This document shows positions 25,018-32,743 of a DNA stretch of 56,692 bases, in pieces (the stretch's first letter is position 1; every line of letters starts with the position of its first letter). The notes beneath the pieces were generated by a model that was given only the letters and a program-made list of their open reading frames with translations, was not told where the DNA came from and did not search any database. Position numbers and translations under genes: made by a program. The DNA comes from Methanolobus profundi (GTDB taxonomy: Archaea > Halobacteriota > Methanosarcinia > Methanosarcinales > Methanosarcinaceae), in NCBI RefSeq assembly GCF_900114835.1, contig NZ_FOUJ01000006.1, forward strand, positions 145,064 through 201,755. The letters run 5' to 3'.

Positions 25018-25899
25018 TCAATGGATCACCTTGAAGAAGCCAGCTCGGGGCTCATAGATATCACCTTTTGAAAGCATGGACCTTAATGCTGTTTCTGCAA
25101 CCTTCTCAGGTATGTTCCTGGAACCTGTGGCCTGTATGTAGTCATAATATTCAAATCCACTACCATCATCAATGGTCTCAATAACTGACATGATAGCAGA
25201 ATCATTATCCAGTTCTTCTTCCTGATCGCCGGATGACTCCCTTATAGAACAAAGGGCCTTCTTCACATCAGACCTCAAGGAATCATAGTAGCCCTTATCT
25301 TTATGATAATAGTCCAGTGAAAGACATATACCCCTTGCAATCGTTTCAGGCACATCGCATGACAGGAACCAGTCCATTGGTTTCCCTTCCTCTTTACCGG
25401 AAGAGAAGAAACCTTCGAACAGGTCCAGACGGTCAAGGGTCATTTCTGCAGTATCAACTATCCACCTGTCACGTATTGACTCATCAACATAGCTGATCTC
25501 CTCCGGACGGAGTGAAACATAGACTGAACCATCGCCGGGCTCATATGAACGAACCTTTCCAAGGACCATTACATAAGAAGGTACCTTGACACTGGAAAGA
25601 AAGATAGATGCATCCGGCTGGTAGCTTCCTGCATAGACAGTAAAAGCACCTGTGGGATCAGATATACGTGCCCTCCATAGCTCTTTTTCGTGTCCTTCCT
25701 GATCAGAGAGCCTGTCAACCTCGGTAATAACACCAACAACAAGCACCCTGTTGACCTTCATACCCGTAGGGGTTATGAGAAAATTAGGAGAATATACTTC
25801 ATGATCACCCGTTGATGATGAATTTGAATAGAGATTAAAACGGGAATCATTGAACTCATTTGCAAACATCCTGTATGCTACTTCCCTTTCCACCATCAT
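25018..25899 (-). CDS. RPA-associated protein with C-terminal winged helix
   Basis: The protein has 293 residues. The N-terminal half is an RPA-associated OB-fold (MKVNRVLVVGVITEVDRL, LWRARISDPTGAFTVYAGSY). The last ~55 residues (IPEKVAETALRSMLSKGDIY, EPRAGFFKVIH) closely resemble the winged-helix at the C-terminus of archaeal MCM. The start overlaps the stop of the RPA gene (ATGA), so translation is coupled. It probably binds its RPA partner, and the winged helix may contact MCM, other replication proteins or DNA. The shorter paralogue at 16145 lacks this domain. Confidence 0.88.
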   Translation of the reverse strand: MMVEREVAYRMFANEFNDSRFNLYSNSSSTGDHEVYSPNFLITPTGMKVNRVLVVGVITEVDRLSDQEGHEKELWRARISDPTGAFTVYAGSYQPDASIFLSSVKVPSYVMVLGKVRSYEPGDGSVYVSLRPEEISYVDESIRDRWIVDTAEMTLDRLDLFEGFFSSGKEEGKPMDWFLSCDVPETIARGICLSLDYYHKDKGYYDSLRSDVKKALCSIRESSGDQEEELDNDSAIMSVIETIDDGSGFEYYDYIQATGSRNIPEKVAETALRSMLSKGDIYEPRAGFFKVIH

Positions 25900-27200
25900 T
25901 CATCACATCCTTCGCCCATTCTTTCCAGAAGTTCATCGATACGTTCCTGAATATCATCATCCGGCACCCATACAGACCTTGCCACCAGAGAGACACCAAA
26001 CTCGTTCTTAGAGGAATTACCACGGGCTGCAAGATACCTCCCGGTCAATATCTTTTTCATGTCCTCGAAGACCGCATCTTCTGACATGGATGTGTGAGCC
26101 ATCTTCTCCACCTCTTCCATGGCCTTTCCGTAGATGGCCTCCGAAAGCTCACGATTGAGCATCAGATGGATTGCACCGGTCCCGTCATCGAGTATCGCCT
26201 TTATGCGCATGTCCACAAGGCATTCTACATCTCCGTGAGAACGACACGCAGACTTCTGGGTCACACGGTTACATACAGGACACCTTTCTATCAGACCTGA
26301 ACCAGACCTGACAGAGATCACATTTCCCTTTACGGTCACATCGAACATGCCATCCTTTTCAAGTATCTGCTCGATCGCTATTGGTGACCCTGACCTGCTC
26401 ACTGAATCCATAGTGAAAGGCAGCCCATCAGGGTCAACTTCCTTAAAAGTGGTTTTGTCATTGAAATTAATAGATGGCAGACCACGGAAGATCCGTACAG
26501 CAGCACCCTCAAAACGGACATAGTCACCAATATCCAGTTTCCCAAGAGGGACCCATGATGTGAATGGGAGCTTGGCAGTCTCATCAGCGACCACACCTTC
26601 CACAACGGTGACCTCCTCGCCTTTTAACATGATCTCACGATGATACATCTCAACTATAAGCACCACTGAACTTGCAATGACGTCTGCAGGGACGATCTCA
26701 CCAAGTTTCTTAAGATTAGAATGTGACAGTTGCTCAATATCAGGAAGGTCACTATCCTGCAGATGGATAAGAGTGGAACGTTTTCCAAAATAAAGTTCCG
26801 GGCGATTGTTCCAGAGACGTGTATATGCATTCTTGACCCTGATGACATCACCTGAGCTAAGGGAAAGATCATCCCAACATGTAAAAGAGCAGATACCGGT
26901 CTCGTCACCCAGTGTTCCTGAGAAAATCGTCCTTTGTTCACCCTGTATGGACACGGTCTTTTCAACAATATCTATGATACGTCCCGAGATATCGATACCA
27001 TTCGATCCCACAGACAGGTCCTTTACTTTAACAGTGTTTGAAGATCCTGGAGAATACTTGTTCTTCAGTATCTTTTTCGCTTCATCAAGAGGAACACGAT
27101 ATTTCAGGAGCTTTTTTAGTTCCGTGCTTATTTCTTCCTTGCTGATATCACCAAGCGCCATGGTTAATTCATCAATGTGTGGCGCGATCTTCTCGTCCAT
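25896..27200 (-). CDS. rpa: Replication protein A, two OB-folds plus zinc finger
   Basis: The protein has 434 residues. A helical N-terminal region (1-50) is followed by OB-fold 1 (about 65-150: IDISGRIIDIVEKTVSIQG, GICSFTCWDD), OB-fold 2 (about 170-255: VTVVEGVVADETAKLPFTSW) and a zinc finger C307-x2-C310-x8-C319-x2-H322 (CPVCNRVTQKSACRSHG). Architecture and length match the zinc-finger RPAs of Methanosarcina. It coats single-stranded DNA in replication and repair. It is cotranscribed with its RPA-associated partner. The similarity to the pair at 16145-17644 indicates an old operon duplication. Confidence 0.9.
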   Translation of the reverse strand: MDEKIAPHIDELTMALGDISKEEISTELKKLLKYRVPLDEAKKILKNKYSPGSSNTVKVKDLSVGSNGIDISGRIIDIVEKTVSIQGEQRTIFSGTLGDETGICSFTCWDDLSLSSGDVIRVKNAYTRLWNNRPELYFGKRSTLIHLQDSDLPDIEQLSHSNLKKLGEIVPADVIASSVVLIVEMYHREIMLKGEEVTVVEGVVADETAKLPFTSWVPLGKLDIGDYVRFEGAAVRIFRGLPSINFNDKTTFKEVDPDGLPFTMDSVSRSGSPIAIEQILEKDGMFDVTVKGNVISVRSGSGLIERCPVCNRVTQKSACRSHGDVECLVDMRIKAILDDGTGAIHLMLNRELSEAIYGKAMEEVEKMAHTSMSEDAVFEDMKKILTGRYLAARGNSSKNEFGVSLVARSVWVPDDDIQERIDELLERMGEGCDE

Positions 27201-27402
27201 ATGGAGTCTCCATTATTTGAAGTGATATTATTGTATTTCCTGATATGCAATAAAGATAACCTTGTCAGAATAGTATCCGGTCTTGCTATCCAATACCTGG
27301 AAATGTTTATGAACAGGCAGGCCACATATTCTCAAGAGAGTGGTGCTGAAGCTTTTGACCAGCCGAAGGTCCATTAATGAAAATAATATGGGGAACAGAA
27401 AA

Positions 27403-27843
27403 ATGCCAAGACTTGCAATAGTATATCTTAGTACACAGGGAAGCACAAAGATGATGGCAGAGGCCATTGCACAGGGAGCACGTGAAAAGCATATAGATGT
27501 GGATGTCAACAGTTTCTACGAGTGGGATCCGGCCGATGTAGCTGAGTATGATGCTATCTGTATTGGATCTTCGACATTCTACTACACAATGCTTGAACCA
27601 ATTTCCAAGTTCCTGGATAAGCTAATAGATATTGGGATCGAAGGAAAGGTCGGTGCATCATTCGGGTCATATGGATGGAGCGGAGAAGCCCCTGTACAGA
27701 TCGCTGAAAGATTGAGAAAAGCAGGCGTTGATGTGATCGATCCGGTATTAAGGATACAATACATACCCAACGAAAAGGATCTTGCAGAATGCATCCGGCT
27801 GGGAAAGGATCTTGGTATCAAGATGAAAAAGAAGCATATATGA
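27403..27843 (+). CDS. Flavodoxin-domain protein
   Basis: About 146 residues starting MPRLAIVYLSTQGSTKMMAE, the FMN-phosphate loop of flavodoxins, followed by GSSTFYYTMLEP and FGSYGWSGEAP, the FMN ring-binding loops. The sequence resembles the flavodoxin half of F420H2 oxidase/FprA proteins, but no diiron domain is attached. It is probably a small cytosolic electron carrier or oxygen/NO-stress partner. ATG 27403 is preferred because GGGGA lies 8 bases upstream; ATG 27388 would add five residues. The 200 bases upstream hold no gene. Confidence 0.85.
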   Translation: MPRLAIVYLSTQGSTKMMAEAIAQGAREKHIDVDVNSFYEWDPADVAEYDAICIGSSTFYYTMLEPISKFLDKLIDIGIEGKVGASFGSYGWSGEAPVQIAERLRKAGVDVIDPVLRIQYIPNEKDLAECIRLGKDLGIKMKKKHI

Positions 27844-27913
27844 TATTTATCAGGATATCAAATAAGCTATTTAAGAAAATATAGTTGATCGAATCCTTAA
27901 AAGATGTGAAAAA

Positions 27914-27923
27914 ACTATATATA
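27914..27923 (+). promoter_or_regulatory. TATA box of the histone gene
   Basis: ACTATATATA lies about 70 bases upstream of the histone ATG. A transcript start near 27948 would leave a leader containing GAGGAT. Confidence 0.5.
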
Positions 27924-27991
27924 CTGTCTTTTGGTAATTGATACGTGTAATTCAACCTTATCAATAATACAAGACATATAAGAGGATATTT

Positions 27992-28204
27992 ATGACAATA
28001 ATACCATTTGCACCCATAGAGAGAGTAATAAGGAATGCTGGAGCACAGAGAGTAAGTGAATCAGCAGGCATAGCACTTACAGAGATCCTGGAAGAATTTG
28101 GACTGGAGATATCCAGAGAAGCCATAAAACTTGCAGAGCATGCAGGAAGAAAGACAGTAAAGGCTGAAGATATCGCTCTTGCAAAAGAGATGCTGGGTAA
28201 ATAA
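27992..28204 (+). CDS. Archaeal histone (HMf family)
   Basis: The protein has 70 residues with the minimal histone fold: FAPIERVIRNAGAQRVSESA, GIALTEILEEFGLEISREAI, KLAEHAGRKTVKAEDIALA, ending in EMLGK. RV and TVK at the DNA-contact loops are the usual archaeal histone residues. It packages DNA as dimers and longer hypernucleosome polymers. There is no N- or C-terminal tail. GAGGAT 5-10 bases before the ATG, an upstream TATA box and a downstream T tract indicate an independent, probably strongly expressed gene. Confidence 0.95.
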   Translation: MTIIPFAPIERVIRNAGAQRVSESAGIALTEILEEFGLEISREAIKLAEHAGRKTVKAEDIALAKEMLGK

Positions 28205-28218
28205 TACCAGCACACATA

Positions 28219-28232
28219 CTTTTTTTTATTTT
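28219..28232 (+). terminator. T-rich terminator after histone
   Basis: TACTTTTTTTTATT follows the histone stop by about 15 bases. Archaeal termination at such oligo-T tracts is common; no strong hairpin is seen. Confidence 0.5.
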
Positions 28233-28245
28233 GATTTTGCTGTTA

Positions 28246-28749
28246 TCAGATAATAGCTAACAGACCCATTCCTGCCAGAGTGACAACGCTGACTATAAGT
28301 CCAGCTATAAGGACACCTGAGAATATAGCAGGCAATGAATGCCGGAACTTTATCCCGAATACAAAAGCTGCTGCACATCCTGTCCATGCACCAGTTACAG
28401 GTAACGGCACAGCAACGAACAGGGTTAGAGCAAGAGTACCATATTTTTCAAATCTTTCCGAATGGTTACGCTGGGTCCTGCCAAAAAGCCATGAAAAGAA
28501 CTTCTCAAATATAGCATATCTTCTAAGATATGTCGAGACAGGGTCCAGGAACAGAAGTAATGGGATGACAGGCAACATATTGCCCATTACAGCAAAGATG
28601 AACGCGGATACCGGATGCATCCCATATACACCCAAAGCAATGGGAATGGCACCCCTTAGTTCGAATACTGGCAGTGCCCCTATGATCATGGTAGCAAGCC
28701 AGTGAGGGAAAGAAGAAAGTAATTCGACTACCTGTGCTTCAAGGCTCAA
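28246..28749 (-). CDS. Small membrane protein, COG2426 (putative small multidrug export) family
   Basis: The protein has 167 residues with four to five hydrophobic segments and the conserved PVFELRGAIPIALGVYG motif, then PVIPLLLFLDP and FVAVPLPVTGAWTGCAAAF. The duplicated Arg/Gly and Pro/Gly motifs recall the DedA-like re-entrant loops. Transport function is only suggested by the family name. The start is TTG 28749, whose first two bases overlap the TGA stop of rfcS. GGAG 5 bases upstream supports it, so it is translationally coupled to rfcS. Confidence 0.8.
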   Translation of the reverse strand: MSLEAQVVELLSSFPHWLATMIIGALPVFELRGAIPIALGVYGMHPVSAFIFAVMGNMLPVIPLLLFLDPVSTYLRRYAIFEKFFSWLFGRTQRNHSERFEKYGTLALTLFVAVPLPVTGAWTGCAAAFVFGIKFRHSLPAIFSGVLIAGLIVSVVTLAGMGLLAII

Positions 28750-29708
28750 TTGGACTCCTTACCTGACAAGGCAAAGTGTGCCAGAAGACATTCAAGCTGT
28801 ATCCTTTCATTGGCACCTTCCGTAAGTCTGAAATCGATCTCTCCGATGACGTCGATAAGTTCAACCATTTTCTTTTCAGGAATATCCACATCGGACATCG
28901 CCCTGTAGATCTGACCTACAACATCCTCTCCTGAAAGACCCTGCTCCAGCAGAAGAACATCAAGATGTTTCCTTGATGCTATGAAATTACCTGAAAGTGC
29001 TGTCTCGATGAGCTCTTTGACCTGCTCGGGACGAGCTGTTGCAGTGATCTTGTATATGGCATCCTTGTGGATGGTATCTGCAATAAGTGCTGCAGCCTGA
29101 AGAGCATTTATAGCTTTTCTCATATCACCCTGTGCAACATACTTGATGGCGTCCACACCATCATCTGCAATGTCCAGACCCTCGTTCTCTGCCACAAAAC
29201 GAATACGTTCAGCTACAGATTCATCAGAGAGAGGACGGAACCTGTAAACAGCACATCTGGACTGAATTGGCTCGATTATCTTGGATGAATAATTACATGA
29301 AAGGATGAAACGACAATTATTGGTGTAACGTTCCATTGTACGCCTGAGGGCTGACTGAGCATCGGATGTCAGTGCATCGGCCTCATCAAGGAAGATTATC
29401 TTGAAATCAGCGCCACCTATAGGAGTGGTCTTGGCAAAGTTCTTTATCTTCGTTCTGACAACATCGATACCACGTTCATCGGACGCATTGAGCTCTGTGA
29501 AGTTCTCACGCCATGAATCCTGAAAAAGCTCGCGTGCTATTGAAACAGATGTAGCTGTTTTCCCTACTCCGGGAGGACCTGAGAACAGGAGATGTGGAAG
29601 GTTCCTTGTACTTATGTACGACTTTAACCTTTCTACAGCCTCTTTCTGGCCTACCACGTCATCAAGTTTAAAAGGCCTATACTTTTCGATCCATATCTCT
29701 TCTTTAAT
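28746..29708 (-). CDS. rfcS: Replication factor C small subunit
   Basis: This is the clamp-loader AAA+ ATPase that loads PCNA with RfcL. Walker A is GPPGVGKT, Walker B LDEADALT, and the SRC motif QSRCAVYRF is present. The first ATG/GTG/TTG in frame is GTG 29657 (MVGQKEAVERL), but the codons before it encode KEEIWIEKYRPFKLDDV, the conserved RfcS N-terminus with its KYRP motif. The likely start is ATT 29706-29708. GGAGGG at 29715-29720 stands exactly six bases before it. An in-frame TAA lies 13 codons further up, with only CTG and ATA as other near-cognate options. From ATT the protein has 320 residues, the family's usual length. Confidence 0.9.
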   Translation of the reverse strand: MKEEIWIEKYRPFKLDDVVGQKEAVERLKSYISTRNLPHLLFSGPPGVGKTATSVSIARELFQDSWRENFTELNASDERGIDVVRTKIKNFAKTTPIGGADFKIIFLDEADALTSDAQSALRRTMERYTNNCRFILSCNYSSKIIEPIQSRCAVYRFRPLSDESVAERIRFVAENEGLDIADDGVDAIKYVAQGDMRKAINALQAAALIADTIHKDAIYKITATARPEQVKELIETALSGNFIASRKHLDVLLLEQGLSGEDVVGQIYRAMSDVDIPEKKMVELIDVIGEIDFRLTEGANERIQLECLLAHFALSGKESN

Positions 29709-29714
29709 TTCAAA

Positions 29715-29720
29715 CCCTCC
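29715..29720 (-). promoter_or_regulatory. Ribosome-binding site deciding the rfcS start
   Basis: GGAGGG on the minus strand is a near-perfect Shine-Dalgarno sequence. It lies six bases before ATT 29708 and 57 bases before GTG 29657, too far to serve the latter. Confidence 0.65.
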
Positions 29721-29781
29721 GCATGGAAGTATGCATACCTGCAGTTAATAGGAAGATGTAGTTTTTTAAGTTTTCGTAAAT

Positions 29782-29816
29782 AAAAAAAGGAAAAACAGGA
29801 TTATGTCCGAAGACAT
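29782..29816 (-). terminator. Terminator of the Rnf operon
   Basis: On the minus strand ATGTC-TTCG-GACAT forms a tetraloop hairpin, followed by TCCTGTTTTTCCTTTTTTT. It lies 13 bases past the last gene of the operon. Confidence 0.6.
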
Positions 29817-29828
29817 CTCCTGAAAAGC

Positions 29829-30161
29829 TTACTGGTAGATCAGCTTATAAGCGTAGCTACCTACCAGAGGGATCTTGAGAAGTACACCTCTGTATGCTAT
29901 AATGACAAGCACCAGTATGAAGAACAGTGCACCGAATCCAAGGAAATCAGCTATTATCCAGCCAACATATGGCACCCATCCCACTATGAAGATAAGTAAT
30001 GATAGCGGGAGGAAGATTAATAGTGACTGCATTGCATGAAACCTGACAAACTTGTTGTCCGGCTCAATTAGCAGGAAGATTATCCCTGTGATCCAGAAAC
30101 CTACGTAGCTAAGTGCTGCCACGATGTTCTCATCCAGACCTATCTTTGTCTTATATGTCAT
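29829..30161 (-). CDS. DUF4870-type membrane protein of the Rnf operon
   Basis: The protein has 110 residues with three TM segments (NIVAALSYVGFWITGIIFLL, LLIFLPLSLLIFIVGW, GALFFILVLVIIAYRG) and the family-type RFHAMQSLL motif. ATG 30161 follows AGGTGATCAT, a near-perfect ribosome-binding site, and is four bases past the rnfB stop. As I recall, Methanosarcina acetivorans has a membrane-protein gene (MA0665) in the same place after rnfB, so the link to Rnf is conserved. Its role in the complex is unknown. Confidence 0.8.
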   Translation of the reverse strand: MTYKTKIGLDENIVAALSYVGFWITGIIFLLIEPDNKFVRFHAMQSLLIFLPLSLLIFIVGWVPYVGWIIADFLGFGALFFILVLVIIAYRGVLLKIPLVGSYAYKLIYQ

Positions 30162-30165
30162 ATGA

Positions 30166-30966
30166 TCACCTGATAGCAATTGTATTCTGCGGGCATTTCT
30201 CTACACATATTCCACATGCAGTACATTTGTCCTGGTCGATCTCTGCGAGGAACTTAGTGACCGTTATAGCTTCTTCCGGACAGTTCTTCTCACATATCTT
30301 ACAACCGATACAACCCACAGTACAGGACTCTTTTACAGCCTTACCTTTATCATGTGACATACAAAGTACATGTACCTTTTCAGACTCCTTTGCGAATGCC
30401 AGTATGTCATTTGGACATGATGCGATACAGAGACCACAGCTGGTACAAAGGTTCTTGTTCACATGAGGAAGACGGTCATCTCCAATGTAGAGTGCTTCGA
30501 AAGGACATGCACGGACACAGGTTCCTCTGCCCATACATCCATAGTTACAGCCCTTCTCCCCATCTGAGAGAAGCATGACCGCTTTACAGTCCTCAAAGCC
30601 AACGTACTCGAAGCGGTCAACACAATTGAGACCACCGTTACATCTTACGAAAGGATACTGCTCTTCGCCTTCTGAAACTTCCTGGCCGAGTATACCACCT
30701 ATTTCTTTTGCGACCTCAAAGCCACCAACGGGACAGCCTGTAATAGGCGCTCCTTCGTTTACCACACGCTCTGCAAAGTCAGCACAGCCTGCATAACCAC
30801 AAGCACCACAGTTGGCACCTGGAAGGACTTCAACGATCTCGTCCACAAGCGGATTTGTCTCTACTCTGAACTTCTTGGATGCCACAATGAGCATAACACC
30901 AACAGCCAGTCCAAGAGCTCCAAGGATCGCTGTTGCCTGTATAAGTAAAGTTACCAGTTCGCTCAT
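30166..30966 (-). CDS. rnfB: Rnf complex iron-sulfur subunit RnfB
   Basis: The protein has 266 residues with an N-terminal TM anchor (ATAILGALGLAVGVMLIVA), the Fes-type cluster CGACGYAGCADFA, and several 4Fe-4S motifs (CNYGCMGRGTCVRACP, CTSCGLCIASCP, CIGCKICEKNCP, CTACGICVEKCP). It passes electrons from the soluble donor side into the Na+-pumping Rnf complex at the cytoplasmic membrane. Its start overlaps the rnfA stop (ATGA). Gene order mmcA-C-D-G-E-A-B is the Methanosarcina one. Confidence 0.96.
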   Translation of the reverse strand: MSELVTLLIQATAILGALGLAVGVMLIVASKKFRVETNPLVDEIVEVLPGANCGACGYAGCADFAERVVNEGAPITGCPVGGFEVAKEIGGILGQEVSEGEEQYPFVRCNGGLNCVDRFEYVGFEDCKAVMLLSDGEKGCNYGCMGRGTCVRACPFEALYIGDDRLPHVNKNLCTSCGLCIASCPNDILAFAKESEKVHVLCMSHDKGKAVKESCTVGCIGCKICEKNCPEEAITVTKFLAEIDQDKCTACGICVEKCPQNTIAIR

Positions 30967-31550
30967 ATTGGAATCACCCAGAAGTAATTAACGAAGGCCA
31001 TAGAAAGCATCGTTGCAATGAAGAATGCCTGTGGCAATCCTCTGATAGAGGATGGGACATTCACGAATGTTGAACGCTCCCTTATACCGGACATCATCAG
31101 CATTACGACAGTATATCCAAGACCTGCAGAGATACCGAAGACAACACTCTGGATGAAGTTGTACTCGGAACTGACGTTCAGTAATACCACACCTAATACA
31201 GCACAGTTGGTAGTGATAAGTGGCAGGTAGATACCCAGTGAACGATAGAGTGACGGGATGTTCTTCCTGACAACGAACTCTACAAGCTGTACAAGTGCTG
31301 CAATAACTACGATGAAACTAATAAGATCCAGGAATTCCATCTTTGTAGGTACAAGGATGTAATTATAGATCATATACGATACAGTGGAGGCCAGTGCCAT
31401 AACAAATACCACGGCTCCAGACATTCCTGCCGCACTTTTGACGTCCTTGGTCACACCTACAAAGGAACAGAGCCCAAGGAACTGGATAAGCAGGAAGTTC
31501 TTAATGAAGATACCATCCATGAAGATGGCGAATAATGCTTTTTCTACCAT
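30963..31550 (-). CDS. rnfA: Rnf complex membrane subunit RnfA
   Basis: Six TM segments in about 195 residues, with the conserved LIQFLGLCSFVGV near the N-terminus and TTNCAVLGVVLLN in the middle. The cysteines in these two segments are the ones that hold the membrane [2Fe-2S] cluster shared with RnfE (NqrE/NqrD equivalents). ATG 31550 follows GGGTGG at the end of rnfE; a GTG nine bases upstream lies in that site. One base separates it from the rnfE stop. Confidence 0.95.
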   Translation of the reverse strand: MVEKALFAIFMDGIFIKNFLLIQFLGLCSFVGVTKDVKSAAGMSGAVVFVMALASTVSYMIYNYILVPTKMEFLDLISFIVVIAALVQLVEFVVRKNIPSLYRSLGIYLPLITTNCAVLGVVLLNVSSEYNFIQSVVFGISAGLGYTVVMLMMSGIRERSTFVNVPSSIRGLPQAFFIATMLSMAFVNYFWVIPI

Positions 31551-31551
31551 T

Positions 31552-32166
31552 TTAACCACCCTTTGCTCTCTTCTTTGCTCTCTGATAGTTCACGATAGCC
31601 ATAAGTGATCCAATTGTAAGGAAAGCACCTGGTGGCAGTATCATTGTTGTCACAGATGGATTGATCGGCAAGGTAATGAGTGTGTGATCGAATGTTACGA
31701 TCTGTCCTGTACCGAGGAGCTCCCTTATACCACCGATGAGCATAAGGACAAGCAGGAAACCGGTAGAGGTACCAAGACCATCTATGAAAGAATAGAACAC
31801 ATTGTTCTTGTTAGCATATGCTTCTGCACGCCCGATGATGATACAGTTCACCACGATCAGTGGAATGAACACACCTAACGCCGCGTACATGGGCGGGAAA
31901 TAAGCCTGCATTATCATCTTTACAATGGACACGAATGTCGCGATGATGATAATAAATATAGGCAATCTTACAGCTGAAGGGATCTGTTTCCTTAAAGCTG
32001 AAACGAAAATGTTCGAACATACAAGTACAAATGCTGTACCTGCGGACATACCGATAGCATTCTCGACTGATGTGGTCACTGCCAATGTAGGACAGAGGCC
32101 CAGAACAAGTCCGAATATCGGGTTGTCTCTTGTAATACCACGAATATATTCACTTAACGGGTCCAT
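31552..32166 (-). CDS. rnfE: Rnf complex membrane subunit RnfE
   Basis: The protein has 204 residues, paralogous to RnfA and carrying the partner cluster cysteines in GLVLGLCPTLAVT and PLIVVNCIIIGRAEA. Six TM segments. It forms an inverted-symmetric pair with RnfA that moves electrons across the membrane. It starts five bases after the rnfG stop. Confidence 0.95.
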   Translation of the reverse strand: MDPLSEYIRGITRDNPIFGLVLGLCPTLAVTTSVENAIGMSAGTAFVLVCSNIFVSALRKQIPSAVRLPIFIIIIATFVSIVKMIMQAYFPPMYAALGVFIPLIVVNCIIIGRAEAYANKNNVFYSFIDGLGTSTGFLLVLMLIGGIRELLGTGQIVTFDHTLITLPINPSVTTMILPPGAFLTIGSLMAIVNYQRAKKRAKGG

Positions 32167-32170
32167 AATA

Positions 32171-32743
32171 TCACTCCTCTGCCCCTTCGATCGAAGTTAT
32201 CTTAGTATTCAGGGCATCTATTACAGCCTGAGAGGATATCGTTGCGCCTGTGATAGCGTCTATGGAACCTCCAGAACTGGAAAGACTCAGTGAGTCTACT
32301 GGAATATCTATAAACTGATTTCGGAAGGCATCTTCAACGATCTTTGCGCCAAGTCCAGGGGTCTCTTCATGACTCAGGACATCCATTCCACGAACTGTTG
32401 AGAATGTTGAATCTACACCGCCTGCAACAACAAGGGGAGCCTGTGCACCTGCCTGTTGCTGGAAGAAAGCATAACCAATTATGTTGCCAGAGGAATCCAG
32501 TGCACGATAATAAAGCACTACCGGGTTTCCATCGTCGTCAACAGTGTCCCCATAGACCTCTTCAAAGTTACCGCTTGCCTCTGGGATAAGCTCGCCTAAT
32601 ATCACTTTTTTGGAATTTGCCTCATTTATCTTAAGCTGCTCGCTTGTAGGAACATAAGTGATACCCAACAGAAGAGCTGCTACTACTGAGATCAGTACAA
32701 GTTTTCCTATAACTACGATGGTATCTTTATTGGAATCACTCAT
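32171..32743 (-). CDS. rnfG: Rnf complex FMN-binding subunit RnfG
   Basis: The protein has 190 residues with an N-terminal TM helix (LVLISVVAALLLGITYV) and an FMN-binding domain. DAITGATISSQAV holds the threonine in the (S/T)GAT(I)S flavinylation motif where ApbE attaches FMN. An apbE gene is encoded divergently from this operon (37200). GGVDSTFSTVRGMDVLSH and ETPGLGAKI are the usual FMN_bind elements. It overlaps the rnfD end by eight bases. Confidence 0.95.
   Translation of the reverse strand: MSDSNKDTIVVIGKLVLISVVAALLLGITYVPTSEQLKINEANSKKVILGELIPEASGNFEEVYGDTVDDDGNPVVLYYRALDSSGNIIGYAFFQQQAGAQAPLVVAGGVDSTFSTVRGMDVLSHEETPGLGAKIVEDAFRNQFIDIPVDSLSLSSSGGSIDAITGATISSQAVIDALNTKITSIEGAEE

Noticed and set aside
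29655-29657. GTG 29657 as start of rfcS
   Set aside because: It removes the conserved KYRP-containing N-terminus and has no ribosome-binding site at proper distance.
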